Shown: in pieces, positions 19,546-31,574 of the stretch
Numbering within the stretch: position 1 is the first letter of the stretch
Layout: each line of letters opens with the position of its first letter
Source of the DNA: Puccinellia tenuiflora
Taxonomy: Eukaryota; Streptophyta; Magnoliopsida; Poales; Poaceae
DNA length: 64,000 nt
Direction: 5' to 3'
NCBI GenBank assembly: GCA_012064385.1
Contig: QRDG01000867.1
Location: 550,515-614,514 of the forward strand
Translations under genes and position numbers: made by a program
The notes under the pieces: model-generated
The model's input: only the letters and a program-made list of their open reading frames with translations
Told to the model about the DNA's origin: nothing
The model's database searches: none

Positions 19546-22500
19546 ATAAGCTGTTGGGTTGTTACTTTGTTAGCCAGATTAGCTATTCTATGGTGTAGTT
19601 TGATCTATCAGTTAGGTCGTGAAATAGCTGGCATTTGATTTTACTGCAATTTACCGTCATGTCCCTTTGTTTCGATTTTATAGCAACTTACAGATCTGTC
19701 CCTGTGATTCAGTTTATAGAACCTTACAGACCTGTCTTGTGATTGACTGGAGTTCTTTTCTTCTTTGCGAACAGCTCCGAGCTACAATTCTATGACAATG
19801 GTACAATTCAACTTGTGGACCGTCTATCACAAGCTCCTCTGTGGCAGTTCTCTACAGGACCACCTCTTTCTAAGCACATTACTACAACAAACTCTGATTT
19901 GAGCTATCTCATATATCCTTTGGATGAGTCTGATCTTGTGGAAGTTCATAACGGCACCGGTGTGGTATGCTTTGCACAAACACACTAGTTCTCCAAATTT
20001 TTTTATTTCAAACAAATCATGTTTCTCATCATGGTTTATTCCTGTAGAAACTTCCTTGGGAACTGGAAGAGTTCATTGCTAGGACTCCATACATACGAGA
20101 TTCTGTGGTTACTGTTGGATCAAAAGCTTCAACTATTTTTGCAGTTGATGCTGATAGTGGTGAGATCATTTACAAGCATAGCCTGCCAGCCGCCTTGAAT
20201 GAATTAGGGGAACCCCCGGTTGAAGAAGCACCATCCAAGTTAGATGCTGGTAGAAGCACTAATATCATCACCATTGTGAGAACTGATTATTCTCTCAGTG
20301 CATCAGATCTTGGCGTACATTTATTTACTGGACAAGAACTTCTTTCACTGCAAACTACTACGTGAAAGACAGCCACCCAGATATGCTTGAACAATCATCC
20401 TGTCTGCGAGGAAATATTCCATGCATTAAGACCGATGGTGTACCGCTTAAACTTACTTTACCTGATTCGAGTACAGGGAATGCACTTGTCTTGCTAGATG
20501 TGAACAAAGTTATTACTAGGGACGATGCTGATGCTTTGAGACTACTTGGTACTTTGGTGGACTCACGACAAGCTGCTAGCAAGTCTGGTATAGTCCTGGA
20601 TGGCACTCAGAACCGAACTGTTGGTGGTGCTCTTGGTCATCTTGTCTCCGCAGATCCTCAAACCAACAGGTTCACGAATAATCCTTACGGATTTTTATTC
20701 CCCGTGCTTCCCTTATTGGTGGTCCTTGCTTGGCTGGTGAGGTTGGCCTATTCAAGCAAGCCTTGCAGGCAATTCATGAGTCTACTTATGAAGCCATTTG
20801 TTCGTGAAAAGAAATCGATGGACCTTAGAGGAAAGTCAGAGGGAACTTCAAAGAGAAGAAAAACACGAAAGAAAGATGGAACTGCCAGTAGCATTGAGAT
20901 CGGTTCAGCATCTGACAAAGAGAGCAGTGGAACTGGCGGGTCAAATGGGACACTATATGCACTCCCTGATGGTCCTGATGGATGCCAGATCGGTAAACTT
21001 CGTGTTCACAAAAAAGAATTGGTAAAGGGAGCAATGGCACAGTGGTCTTTGAGGGTTCCTATGATGGTCGTGAAGTTGCAGTGAAACGACTGCTACTTTC
21101 ACACACTGATATAGCACAAAAAGAGATTCAGAATCTTATTGCATCTGATCGTGATCCTAATATTGTCAGACTGTATGGCTGTGATCAGGATGACAACTTT
21201 GTTTATATCTCCCTGGAGAGGTGCCGCTGCAGCTTGGCTGATTTAATCCAACAGCATACAGATCCATCACTTACAGATGTTGAGCGAATAGATGTAGAAC
21301 TGTGGACGCAGGATGGACTTCCTTCGGTACAACTCCTAAAGCTAATGAGGTACTGAGTCCTTTCGTATTCTCTGCAAGAAAGGTTGATTGGGTATGATTG
21401 GTCAACACCTTTTCCTTCGAGGTGTATTGGCCACATTGGCGAGTTTGAAAAGTTCTAAAAATCAACCTGGTTGCCGGAAACGTACTTGCTCAGAGATATA
21501 AACTCTTGCAGGTGTATGGCGTTGCTATTTACGTGAACACACATAATAGTTTGATTGCAAACTGCCCCTCGAGTCTACCCTTCTTTGCATAAGATACTGC
21601 ATTCCCTGCTCTCAAAGATAGCGCAGTTTCTACCAGTCAAATCACAATAGTACTGGATTGCGAAGGAACATGGTCCAGCCTGCCGCTACTGCGCTATATT
21701 ATGATGTCAAATATAGTATATTAATGGAAGATTTATAGATTGTATTGTGCCCCTTCTGTTTTCACTCTACTTCACAACTAGTTAGAAGATAGATGTTATC
21801 AACTAGTTGGATGAACAGAGCATAAATTGGCCACTTCACAATTATGAAAGATACAAATCTCAAAAGAAGCTTGCAACCGGTGCACCAGTGTCTAAAATAC
21901 ATCGTATAAGTTGTTCAAAATCCTGAAAATAATTGAGTACAGGGATACGATATATAAGTTGTTCTATATCACCACTGTCTGCTATCCGCTTTTAAATGCA
22001 CCTCGCCACTATGCTTATATTACATCCTATTTAGGTTATTGATACTACCTGTATTTTTATACCTGCTTATTCTTCCTGTTTTGTCAGCCAATGCATCCGC
22101 CACCTTATCGGTAGAATCACTCATATCTTATGAATTTTCTTATGCAGAGATGTTGTTGCTGGTATTGTGCATTTGCATAGTTTAGGAATCATACATCGTG
22201 ATTTGAAGCCTCAGAATGTTTTAATAAGTAAGGAAGGACCTCTCAGTGCAAAGCTTTCAGATATGGGTATCAGTAAGCGCTTGCAAGAGGATATGGCTTC
22301 TCTTAGCCATCATGGAACTGGTAAGTAAGATCAAAGTCACTTGCTTAGATGGCATACTGCACATGCTGTTTCTATGATCTTAATGGCACAGCACCTTACA
22401 TTACTTTTTCTATAGTAACACTCGCTTTTTAACTTGCATTACTCGACAATATGTTGCAGGATTTGGAAGTTCTGGTTGGCAAGCACCGGAGCAGCTTCGT

Positions 22501-23914
22501 CATGAAAGTCAGACTCGTGCAATGGATTTATTTAGTTTGGGCTGCCTTATATTCTACTGTATCACTAAAGGCAAGCATCCGTTTGGTGAGTACTATGAAC
22601 GGGACATGAACATTATAAAAGGCCACTTTGACCTCTTCGTGGTCGATCACATACCAGAAGCAGTGCATCTTATTTCTCAGTTGTTACAACCAAAACCAGA
22701 AGACAGGTAAGAACTACGGTCAGGTAAATTCGTGCTGTGCTGAACACATAGGTATCTATGGTTTAATCCTTTTTGTACTGAAATTCATTTTTAAATGTCA
22801 ACAGACCAACATCAGTGTACGTGATAAATCATCCTCTCTTTTGGAGCCCTGAGTTGCGGCTGTTGTTTCTAAGAGATACCAGTGACAGAATTGAGAAAAC
22901 CACTGAGACGGACCTCCTTAATGCCCTGGAAAGCATAGGGAATGAAGCGTTTGGTGGAAAATGGCGAGAAAAGTTGGATGACGGCCTGGTTGCCGACGTG
23001 GGTCGTTATAGGAAATATAATTTTGAGTCAACACGTGACCTTCTCAGGTTGATTAGAAACAAGTCAGGACATTACAGAGAGCTTCCAGCTGATCTCAAGG
23101 TTCGTTATGCTGCACCTCTTGTTGCATTTGTGCTATACATGTATGGCTAAATTGTTGGCTGGTCAAACTGGTTTGCTGGGCTTCAACAATCCTGCTGTTT
23201 TGATGTTTATACACACACGTTCTTCGGCTCTTACACCATATTGGTGAGTAATAGTCATGGATGTTTCATGAGATGCCGCTTAACCAAATTATGTAGGCAA
23301 ATTGTCTATATCCTTGAAAATTTTGACATACCCTGCACTTTCACAAGTTGTCTAGTTTAACACAGTTAAAGGAAATCAAAATTTTGCTTTTAAGTTTCTA
23401 ACCCAAATCAATTACATCTATGAGTTTATCTAGGTGCACTAACAACCAAATTCGAGTGTAAATTTTGCAATCTGAAGCAGCAAATCAATATCAGTAAGAA
23501 GTAAAACGCACAAGAGCAAGAGAAGAGAACCCCAAAGATGAATTTGATACTGTTTTATATGGTCTCAAAGGTTTCGTCTTCTCTCTATTCCACGCTTAGT
23601 TAAGCCAATAAATGAGCCTGCTCCAAAGAGGCACAATGAATCCGCTAGCGGCAGCACTTCTCCACTCTGGTTAGACTGCAATATTGATGCTGGTCAAATT
23701 GTTCCGAGGAATCACAATGAATCAAGGCAGAACAGGCCCACTCGAAAGTTTGACAGGCAATTATTGTCCTCCCAAACTCTGGAACCCTGTCATACCCTTG
23801 GGATGCTCAGACAAGGGCTTCCTCTGAAAAAACCTTCATTCAAAGTGTGTTGTGGTTATGGTTGCTGGCCCGACCACAATGGGATCAGGTAGGGATAGCC
23901 ATTTTTTTGGTGGT

Positions 23915-24734
23915 TGCCCTCTGTTTGGTTTAGTGGGTCGGAGGGATAGGGATAGCCAGATTTTAGGAATATGCTCCCGAAACGGTGGTTGAGCTCATCC
24001 GGCCAAAAGTGGCGGATGAGGGCAACCAGTTTTTGCTTGCGCCCGAGAAATAACCGCGAAACTCGTTTTGGTCGCCAATTTCACGCGCTCACTTCCCTGA
24101 ACAGATAAGAAACCTCTCTCTCACGAAAAAACAGGCGGCGGCGACGGCAGCTCCGGTGATGCGAGGCGCAGCTGGACCTTGGATAGCGGTCGATCGACCC
24201 CAGCTGGCAACGGCGGCGGCTGTACAGGAATCTATCCTCCCTCCATCTTGGTCGGTGGCGGAGGCTCCATTTCTATCTCAGCCTGTGGAAGAACGGCGAG
24301 ACGGGCCAGCCGCGCGGAACGGCGCAGGACCTGCTGGTCGTCCCGTACCTCGTGTCCCCTCCTGCCCTTGCCTCTTCTCTCTCCGACCCCTCAATCTCTC
24401 ACATCTCTGTTTGTGGCTAATGGACACGAGTGTGCTGGGCGCTGGCCCGTGGTGCATGTGCTACAGCGACTAGTGCTGCACGCCCCTAGCTAGAATCGAT
24501 TTTGTCAATCCAGGTTCGCTTAGTATTGCGCTATGTACTGATCTCCTATTTTGTTTGCACAATATTTTATTTGCTAAACACACATAGGGTCATCCCCAAC
24601 CAAGTCTCATCCTACCAAACATAAAAGTGGCTCATCCCCCACACTCAACCAAACAGGAGAATGGTTACCCCTAACCAGGTGGTTGGGGATGCCCACATCC
24701 CCCAAACCATATCCCCTGAACCAAACACACCCTT
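23915..24734. mobile_element. Harbinger/Tourist-like non-autonomous element in IRE1 intron 6
   Basis: The left end TTGCCCTCTGTTTGGTTTAG and the reverse complement of the right end (TTAAGGGTGTGTTTGGTTCA) are related, resembling PIF/Harbinger termini (GGG..TGTTTGGTT) with a possible degraded TTA-type duplication. Repeated GGGATG/CATCCCC and GGTTGGGG motifs lie near both ends. The middle (about 24120-24480) is GC-rich and could be a captured gene piece, but I recognise no protein. It accounts for a third of the 2.48-kb intron. Confidence 0.55.
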
Positions 24735-25212
24735 AATATTTGGTTGCTACGTGATGGTGTGGCTAGCTTGTACATTGAATGTGATCAGTCTGGGCACAAA
24801 GAATTTTGTTGAACATCTACAAGTTCAAACATAGCAATCCAAGAGTTTGATAAATGCCCAAGGAGTATGATGAATGCAGTCCATCACTGTGGCGCTCAAT
24901 AATTGTTAAGTTGGTTACGGCCTCTCCACTGTTAATAGTACCGCAACACCACATCACTAACAAGTGGCGGAGCCACCTCCTGGTGACCCGGGCGGCTACC
25001 TGGGCTCTGCCGGCAACGCTCCATCAAAAGTATAAGCGTGTGAAATTCAGTCACTAGTTTTTTCATGGGCATACATTTGTTCATGCGGTCACAGTTACAG
25101 TTGCCCAGGCTCTATCAACAAGCTGGCTCTGCCACTGCCAACAACACAATTAACAAACCTGGTCTTCCATCAAACTCCAAAGACCAGGAATTCTGTGAAA
25201 AGACCCTCAGCT

Positions 25213-25396
25213 TTACAGTAATGCTACACATACGGACGACTTCTTACGGAATTAGGTGGGGTTTGTCAGGGGGTGGGGCCCAGGAGAAATCAGGGGGGGG
25301 GGGGGGGGGGGCTGTGATTGTGTAGGCTAATTAAAACCGGACACGTATGTCCATAAGTGGCGTCCGTAAGAAACCGTTCCGTAGGTTTACCATTTC
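25213..25396. mobile_element. Short unclassified MITE with an internal G19 run in IRE1 intron 6
   Basis: Inverted arms CTACACATACGGACGACTTCTTACGGA (from about 25226) and TCCGTAAGAAACCGTTCCGTAGG (to about 25387) bracket a short GC-rich core containing 19 consecutive G at 25293-25311. Terminal boundaries and TSD are not certain, so no superfamily is given. Confidence 0.5.
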
Positions 25397-25724
25397 CGTC
25401 AGCTTTATTGCCACCTTCACTTAAGCCATCCAAACGAATTATTGGCTATTGAGAAGATTGGAGAGTCCAGAACCCTCAGATAAATGATGTTTGGTTATAA
25501 TTTTGTTCCCGGGCAGGCTCAGCTTTGTGTTACCTTGCACACATTCCTCTAGAAGCTAACGTTTCTTCAAATTTCAGGAGTTACTTGGGTCACTGCCTGA
25601 GGGATTTGATAACTACTTCTCAAGCCGATTTCCAAAGCTGCTGATTGAAGTGTACAAGGTCATGTCTGTACATTGCAAGGATGAGGAAGCTTTCAGGAAA
25701 TATTTCATTGGAAGCTCGGTATAA

Positions 25725-26390
25725 CAATAGGACATGCCATCCCTCTAGTCTATGCACTGACAATCTTGACCTACCAACATGTATGTATATTTGATCTGTA
25801 TCATATTATCATGGAGAGAAATAGATCTCAAACCTGTACATTGTATTCCACAGAATTGTATTGTTACAATGTAACTAATAAACAAAATGGATTGTCCATA
25901 CAAGATAAATCAATGGATTTTCCTTCCCATTACTAATAGAGCAATGAAGAGACACGTTTTTTGGCATATTATTTCGGGTGTTTGAATTATGCCGCGTGCT
26001 TACCTTGGTTACTCATGGAAGGAAAATATGGTATTCCCAAGGTGAAGACAATCATTAAGCTGATATGCTGCTAAATGGTAGTGAATTAGGCAAATTTCAC
26101 TTGACATCAAACTTCCATAACCATATGTACACGGCTCTACCTGCTCAAGTAATATACTCACCGTTGGTAAGTCATGTATCCTGGTTTTGCCTTCCAAAAT
26201 TTCCAGAATTTATTATTAATCAGTTGGTGACGTTTTTTCGTTGTGTGCACTCGGACACTTCCGTAAATTTGCAAGAGCGTTTGAGTTCCTTAGGAAGATC
26301 TTCTCTTGCCGGATAGTATTCCTTTTCATCTCATGAAGCTGATGTGCAAACAAAGTGAAATACCATATGGCAGTGACTTACGATTTAATG
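25725..26390 (+). other. IRE1 3' flank and presumed 3' UTR
   Basis: The A/T-rich sequence after the IRE1 stop (TAA 25722-25724) includes an AATAAA hexamer at about 25877-25882, within ACTAATAAACAAAATGG, which could direct polyadenylation. No further exon or ORF of substance is visible. Confidence 0.45.
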
Positions 26391-26520
26391 TACTCCCTCC
26401 GTCCCAAAAAGGATGTCACAAATTTGTCAAAATTTGGATATATCTATATACTAAATAGTGTCTACATACATTGAAATTTGGACAAATCTGTGACATCCTT
26501 TCTGGGACAGAGGAAGTATA
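26391..26520. mobile_element. Stowaway MITE, about 130 bp, TA target duplication
   Basis: TACTCCCTCCGTCCCAAAAAGGATGTCACA at the left is mirrored by TGTGACATCCTTTCTGGGACAGAGGAAGTA at the right, giving a near-complete foldback with TA at both outer edges. This is the classic Triticeae/Pooideae Stowaway structure. Confidence 0.9.
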
Positions 26521-27549
26521 TTAGTTTTAGTAAAATATCTCATGAAGCCATTGCTTTACCTCAAGATTTTTCTCTGTTGTTTTGGTGGCTGAGAGTAGAA
26601 GCTTCCATGCTGGCAGTTCCAGTCTTATCTGTATTAGAATGTGCCAGGACATATATGGTTAAACATGTGGAAGGTACTGGTACACCCCTCAAAATTCAGA
26701 GAGTTCAGTCTTAGGTGGCAAACTCTGAGAGAGGAAATAATCCAGACCGGCGATGCTTATGCCCTTATCAATGATCTGATTGCCATTAACGTCATTGTCG
26801 TGCATTGATAAGGAAGGCAATGACGTCGTTATTTTTGGCTGATTTGATCGCCCCCATGCGGTATTACTGATTGGATGGTGAGGATTGTTCCGGCGTTAAG
26901 CGTTGGGTGTTCTGGGCGATTGTATAGCTGAGATGTTTTGTGTGATGAGTGTTCAGTGTTTTAGAGGCGGCCAACTATCACCAACTTGCATTTAATAGTA
27001 AAGATTTAATAGAAATTGGTACTGTTTAGATTGAGAATTTATCAATCATATGTTTATATTTTTTAGTGTTCTATAATTATATTAAAATTAATGATCGAAG
27101 GTAAATCTTGAAGACCGTGCAATGTCCAAAACGATCTATCTGAAGCGACTATTAGCTCCGGAAACCACAAATGGAGCCTGAGCCCTATGGTGACAGAAAA
27201 AAAAAGAAAATGTCAATTGAACGTTTCAAAGAATTAGGGAGAAAAATTCTAGGTGTAGATAACAATAAACTCTACCATCTTGCAAAATCGTAATTAAAAT
27301 TCTATATTTTAGGCTAGATAAAAATGACAAATCTGACAAATTTTCAAGTTTTGAAAATATGCAGATCCACCCATTTATAATTTTTTGCTTAGCCTAAAAT
27401 ACAAAGATTTTGGGATTGTTTTTTTTTCACAGTGGTGTATTTCATCATTATCTATATCCATGATTTTTCCTGGATTTTTTGAGCCTTCAAATGCTATTTT
27501 CGATTTTTTTTAAAAATAGCTCCCTGAAACTAGGGAGCCATTTATCCAC
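26521..27549. other. Intergenic A/T-rich DNA between IRE1 and SDG40
   Basis: No coding potential is convincing. A local inverted motif around 26768-26832 (TGATCTGATTGCCATTAACGTC, CATTGATAAGGAAGGCAATGACGTC) is the only structure noticed. Confidence 0.5.
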
Positions 27550-27856
27550 TCTCAGGCTCCTTTAATTTTTAAAAAAATCTTATAGGAATTCTATAGGATT
27601 TTGATCATTAGGAATTTTTCCTATATGTATCGTTTGATTCGTACGAGTGAACCCTTAGGAATTTTCCCTATAGGATTGCATTGCACTATGCTTTGTAGGA
27701 AAATTTCCATCCACTCAACTCTTATAATCCTTCGGGTTTTTTCGATTCAAACACTCATTTACGAAAATTCCTCTAGGCTCTAGATCATGTAGAATTGAAC
27801 TAGACATAGACATGACATCTGTTTTTCCTATCGTAAGAATCAAAGAGGCCCTCAAT
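27550..27856. mobile_element. MITE-like element with GGCTCCTTT/AAAGAGGCC ends
   Basis: The left end CAGGCTCCTTTAATTTTT and the right end GAATCAAAGAGGCCCTC are related as imperfect inverted repeats. The interior shows repeated TAGGAATTTT/CCTATAGGA motifs common in grass MITEs that begin GGGCCTCTTTGATTC. The superfamily is not certain (hAT-like is most likely). Confidence 0.5.
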
Positions 27857-28080
27857 GTTGACATTCTTTTCTCTTGATACTTGAAGGTGCTTCGCTGGAT
27901 AAGAGGAATTTTGTATCTATCTTTTAAGGCCCGCTTGGATTGAGTGCTCCCCGGAATTTTGAAACTTTGAATCTACTTGTCCACTCAATTTTTCTCTCAG
28001 AAGTTTGAGCCATTTTTTTAGAGATGCTCATTCTATTAATCAACATTGACAACCACTTTCTAGTCTCGAGGGGTAATAAA

Positions 28081-28165
28081 ATACTCCTTCAATCCGGAAT
28101 ATGTGTCCGGGCTTGCATAGGAAAGAACACTATCCACGACCGTTTTTGTGGACCGGAGGTAGTAG
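28081..28165. mobile_element. Short degenerate Stowaway-like fragment
   Basis: TACTCCTTCAATCCGGAATA at the left and GGACCGGAGGTAGTA at the right resemble eroded Stowaway termini around an 85-bp foldback. It lies about 200 bp upstream of the SDG40 start codon. Confidence 0.5.
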
Positions 28166-28359
28166 TAGAATTGATACTTAAGGTGCATTCTGACCCGTGA
28201 CAATGATGAAAATGGTTATATTTGAAGCCAGGAACAATTTAATTTTGTGTATGCAAACCGAGATTTTTCTGAACGCAACTGGGGCAGCTTAACAATGCTC
28301 CGAGCGAAGCCCTTGTGACTTTGAGACAAAAAGCAGGGTTCTCTTCGCCGCCGCCGCAA

Positions 28360-30939
28360 ATGGAGGCTCTCCTCCGGTGGGCGGCCGAGTTGGGCGTCTC
28401 TGACTCCCCGGCCCCGCCCACCATCTCTACCACCACTCCCTCCTGCCTTGGTCACTCCCTCGTCGTCGCCGACTTCCCCGACGCGGGCGGGTAATAAACC
28501 CAAAACCCCACCCCAGCCGCCTGCGATTCTCGGATCTCATCTCAGCTCACGGATTTAACCTTCTCGTGCTCCCAATTACCACCTCAGGAGGGGCTTTGCG
28601 GCGGCTCGGGATCTCCGGCGCGGCGAGCTGGTGCTGCGCGTGCCCCACGCCGCGCTGCTCACCAGCGACCGCGTTATGGCCGACGACCCCAAGATCGCTT
28701 CCTGCGTAGGTGCCCATCGTCCCCGCATCTCTAGCGTCCAGGTAATGCTATATCCTCTGGCAACAGTTTGGTGTACCAAAAAAAATGCTCTGTGAAGTTG
28801 TTCCAGAATTTACCAAGTATTTGAGATAAGATAGGACTAGGAGTGCATCATTCTTTGTGGTGCGCAAGTAAGATCGTGGCATTGGTTTTGGAGTCACCTG
28901 TACATTGGCAAAACCTTGGTTAGGATTTCTGGGGACCAGGACCATTCCCATATTTAACATCGATTTATCTGCTTCTCTCAATCAATCCAGTGGAACAGAT
29001 TTTGTATGTTGGCAAAACTAGTTCATTTATTTTGCAATGATGCAAACCAATTCATAAGGGAGGATGAATTATTCGCCACATAGTGATGGCGGCTTGCTTT
29101 GATTACCGAGGAAAGCTATATATATTTTGGTTTTCCCACGCAGTTCGTTTCTTCCAGTACAATCTGTGAATAGTTCTCTGTTCAACTTTGCAAAGTTTGC
29201 TTGATGGAATGAAAATTAAAATATTCTGGTTTTATCACAGCAAAATCACACAAGTAGCTTCACCGATTTAGGATATTAGTTTTATAGTTTTTACCTTGTA
29301 TGTGTTAACTCATTCTTGATCATTCTTTTTTTCCTTACACATCTTATAAATCGCAACATTCCTTGAATGGTTTCCATGGTCTCCTATTTGTGTTTGAGCA
29401 GAGACTGATTGTATGCTTATTGGCTGAAGTGGGAAAGGGGAAGAGCTCTAGCTGGTACCTCTATTTGTCTCAGCTGCCTAGCTACTACACAATCTTGGCT
29501 ACCTTCAATGACTTTGAAATTGAAGCTCTCCAAGTATAGCTTAGCAGATCTGTCAATGACACTCTTTTCGATTTTCTTTTGCTCCATCCTACAAAAACAT
29601 TGATCCACTTTGACTATCAGGTTGATGATGCTATTTGGGTTGCACAAAAGGCTCTTTCTGCCATCAGATCGGAGTGGGAAGAATCAACACTGCTAATGCA
29701 AGAATTGGATTTTAACCTAAGCTTTTGTTGTTCAAACGTGGATCTGGGCGTTCGCAACGGTATAGTGTTTTTCGAAATGTACTTATAGCTTGCTTTTATG
29801 TCAGCTGTCTTTCTTATCTGTTCGGCTACATTTGGCAGCTTATTTTGGTATTATGTAGAATCTGTGCTGATTCAAGACTTTTGTTGATTCTTTAGCACCT
29901 TTTCGTATATGAGATTTTACTTCCGGGTGAGATCTCTGAGGTTTCATTTATCCATTTGAAGGTATCTTCACGGACATTGCATGTACCATGGGATGATGCC
30001 GGTTGCCTATGTCCAATCGGTGATTTATTCAACTATGCCGCTCCCAATGATGACATTTCATCTGAAGAACAAAATACAGAAGAATCGAAATGCCAGGAGA
30101 AAAATGAGATGTCGGAAGAGGTAATGTTTAATTGTTCATCTGAGAGGTTGACGGATGGAGGATATGAAGATTGTAAAGCATACTGTTTATATGCCCAAAA
30201 AATGTATAGGAAAGGAGAGCAGGTATGTTTGAAAATATCGCCCAAACATTTTGCGTTCTTGCCATCCAAAGTATTATCTTGTGTGCTCTATGCTTTCTTA
30301 AACTTGACCATTATTTAGGTACTTCTGGGGTATGGAACATACACAAACTTGGAGCTTCTTGAGCATTATGGTTTTCTTTTGGATGAGAATCCTAATGATA
30401 AAACTTACATTCAGCTAGATCTGGAGTTATGTACTATCAGTTCATGGCCCAAAGATTCCCTATATATTCATCCAAATGGACATCCCTCGTTTGCATTGTT
30501 ATGCGCATTAAGGCTGTGGAAAACTCCTGCAAATCGTCGAAAAGCCTTCAGTCATCAGATTTACTCTGGATCAACGCTTTCTGTCGAAAATGAGCTGGAG
30601 GTTATGAAGTGGTTGGGCAACAAATGTGTGGAAACTTTGCAGCAATCACCTACGACTGTTGAGTTCGATGCAAGTTTGATCTATTTTTTACACAACCTAC
30701 ATCACAACACTAACTGGAGAGTTGATGTGGACCAGTCAAGTTTCGGACAAGAATTTGCGGCGTTTCTCCGGTTCCATGGCGTGAACCTGGAGTATGCCCA
30801 CAATCAACTCACAGTTCGACTCCTCCGATCTCTGGAGAGGTGGGAATTAGCTGTCCGGTGGAGATGTAGCTACAAGAGAGCTCTTACCAAGTGTATTGTG
30901 TACTGTAAACGTTCAATTCATGAGCTTTCCTTGCAATGA
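28360..30939 (+). pseudogene. SDG40: SET-domain methyltransferase, SDG40 / Rubisco-LSMT-like, six exons, two frame lesions in exon 4
   Basis: Proteins of this family are SET-domain lysine methyltransferases (Rubisco LSMT/SETD3 type) using S-adenosylmethionine; the substrate of SDG40 is not established. Exons: 28360-28490, 28588-28741, 29402-29533, 29621-29759, 29962-30222 and 30319-30939, all GT-AG. The intended length is about 479 residues, near that of Arabidopsis SDG40. Motifs: RGFAAARDLRRGELVLRVP (SET start), WYLYLSQLPSYYTILATF, VPWDDAGCLCPIGDLFNYAA (Asn-rich cofactor motif near residue 210), and YGTYTNLELLEHYGFLLDEN (catalytic/SAM motif near residue 280), followed by a substrate-binding C-terminal domain. 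Exon 4 is 139 bases where 141 are expected; near 29713 and 29735 an A is missing from short A runs, so the frame is lost in between and after. There is no evident loss elsewhere; an assembly error is possible. Confidence 0.87.
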
Positions 30940-31013
30940 AACCAACGATTGTTACAAGATTGAAATCTAGTAGTTCTCAAGTGTTGTCGTCTCATCTTAA
31001 CTAAGGTTAGGTC

Positions 31014-31332
31014 TAAGGGCTATTTGGATGAAGAATTCTCGAGACGCAGGAATAGGCAAAGTGTATGATTGGAAGGTCATGAGTTTCTGAATACTATACG
31101 AAGCAAAGCAATACGAATTTGCGGGCCTGTATCTTAGGAAATTTCAAGAGAAAATGTCCATGCAACTATGCAAGAGACAATTCTTCCCGTGAGATCTTAA
31201 CCTCTTCGCTAGAAATTTAGAAATTTTGGTTGTCTCTCGTGCATGCTATGCGAGAGGAATTGGGGTGTAGGAGTGTAATCCATTTAGAAATATTAACTTT
31301 TGGTTGTCTCGTTCATTGATCCAAATGAGCTA
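31014..31332. mobile_element. MITE-like element 3' of SDG40
   Basis: AGGGCTATTTGGATGAAGAATTC at the left and TCATTGATCCAAATGAGCTA at the right form an imperfect terminal inverted repeat. The interior is non-coding with ATTTAGAAAT/TGGTTGTCTC repeated at about 31213-31240 and 31283-31308. The superfamily and target duplication are not resolved. Confidence 0.5.
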
Positions 31333-31574
31333 TGAACCTGTACGGGCCCAAAGGGAGAGAGGCAGAGAGCCGGGCCTGTGTAGCCCGGTGAAATTGTAGG
31401 TCGAAATTTTGGTGGTTGGACTTGTTATTGGTCGGGTCTATGTTGTCTAGTGAAGCTGTTGACCGGGTCTATATAGTCGATTTAAAACTTTTATGATTTA
31501 AGGTTTGATAATTGCGGAATAAAACTAGCTGTTTAAATTAACAAGCCAATAACCTAATATATTAGGTTCACCTA
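31333..31574. other. Short intergenic spacer
   Basis: A/T-rich DNA with CCGGGTCTAT repeated (31433, 31463). No gene or clear element end is seen. Confidence 0.4.

Larger units (their letters stand above)
18581..25724 (+). pseudogene. IRE1: IRE1 ER-stress sensor kinase/endoribonuclease, seven exons, two frame lesions
   Basis: IRE1 senses unfolded proteins in the ER lumen and splices bZIP mRNA on the cytosolic side. Exons: 18581-18891, 19775-19964, 20048-21349, 22148-22320, 22460-22706, 22805-23099 and 25578-25724, all GT-AG. The intended product is about 888 residues, close to the usual plant IRE1 length. It has a signal peptide (MRSLRRVLLPLVLLSGLAFR), a luminal sensor domain (YDNGTIQLVDRLSQAPLWQF), a transmembrane segment near residue 382 (FPVLPLLVVLAWLVRLAY) and a kinase (GSNGTVVFEG loop, VAVKRL, IHRDLKPQNVLI, SDMGIS). 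The KEN RNase domain follows, with conserved R, N and H in LIRNKSGHYREL near residue 825. The ATG at 18581 is chosen because it opens the signal peptide. Two 1-base deletions, near 20327 and 21021, shift the frame in exon 3; all other positions look intact, so an assembly error is as plausible as a real lesion. Confidence 0.9.
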
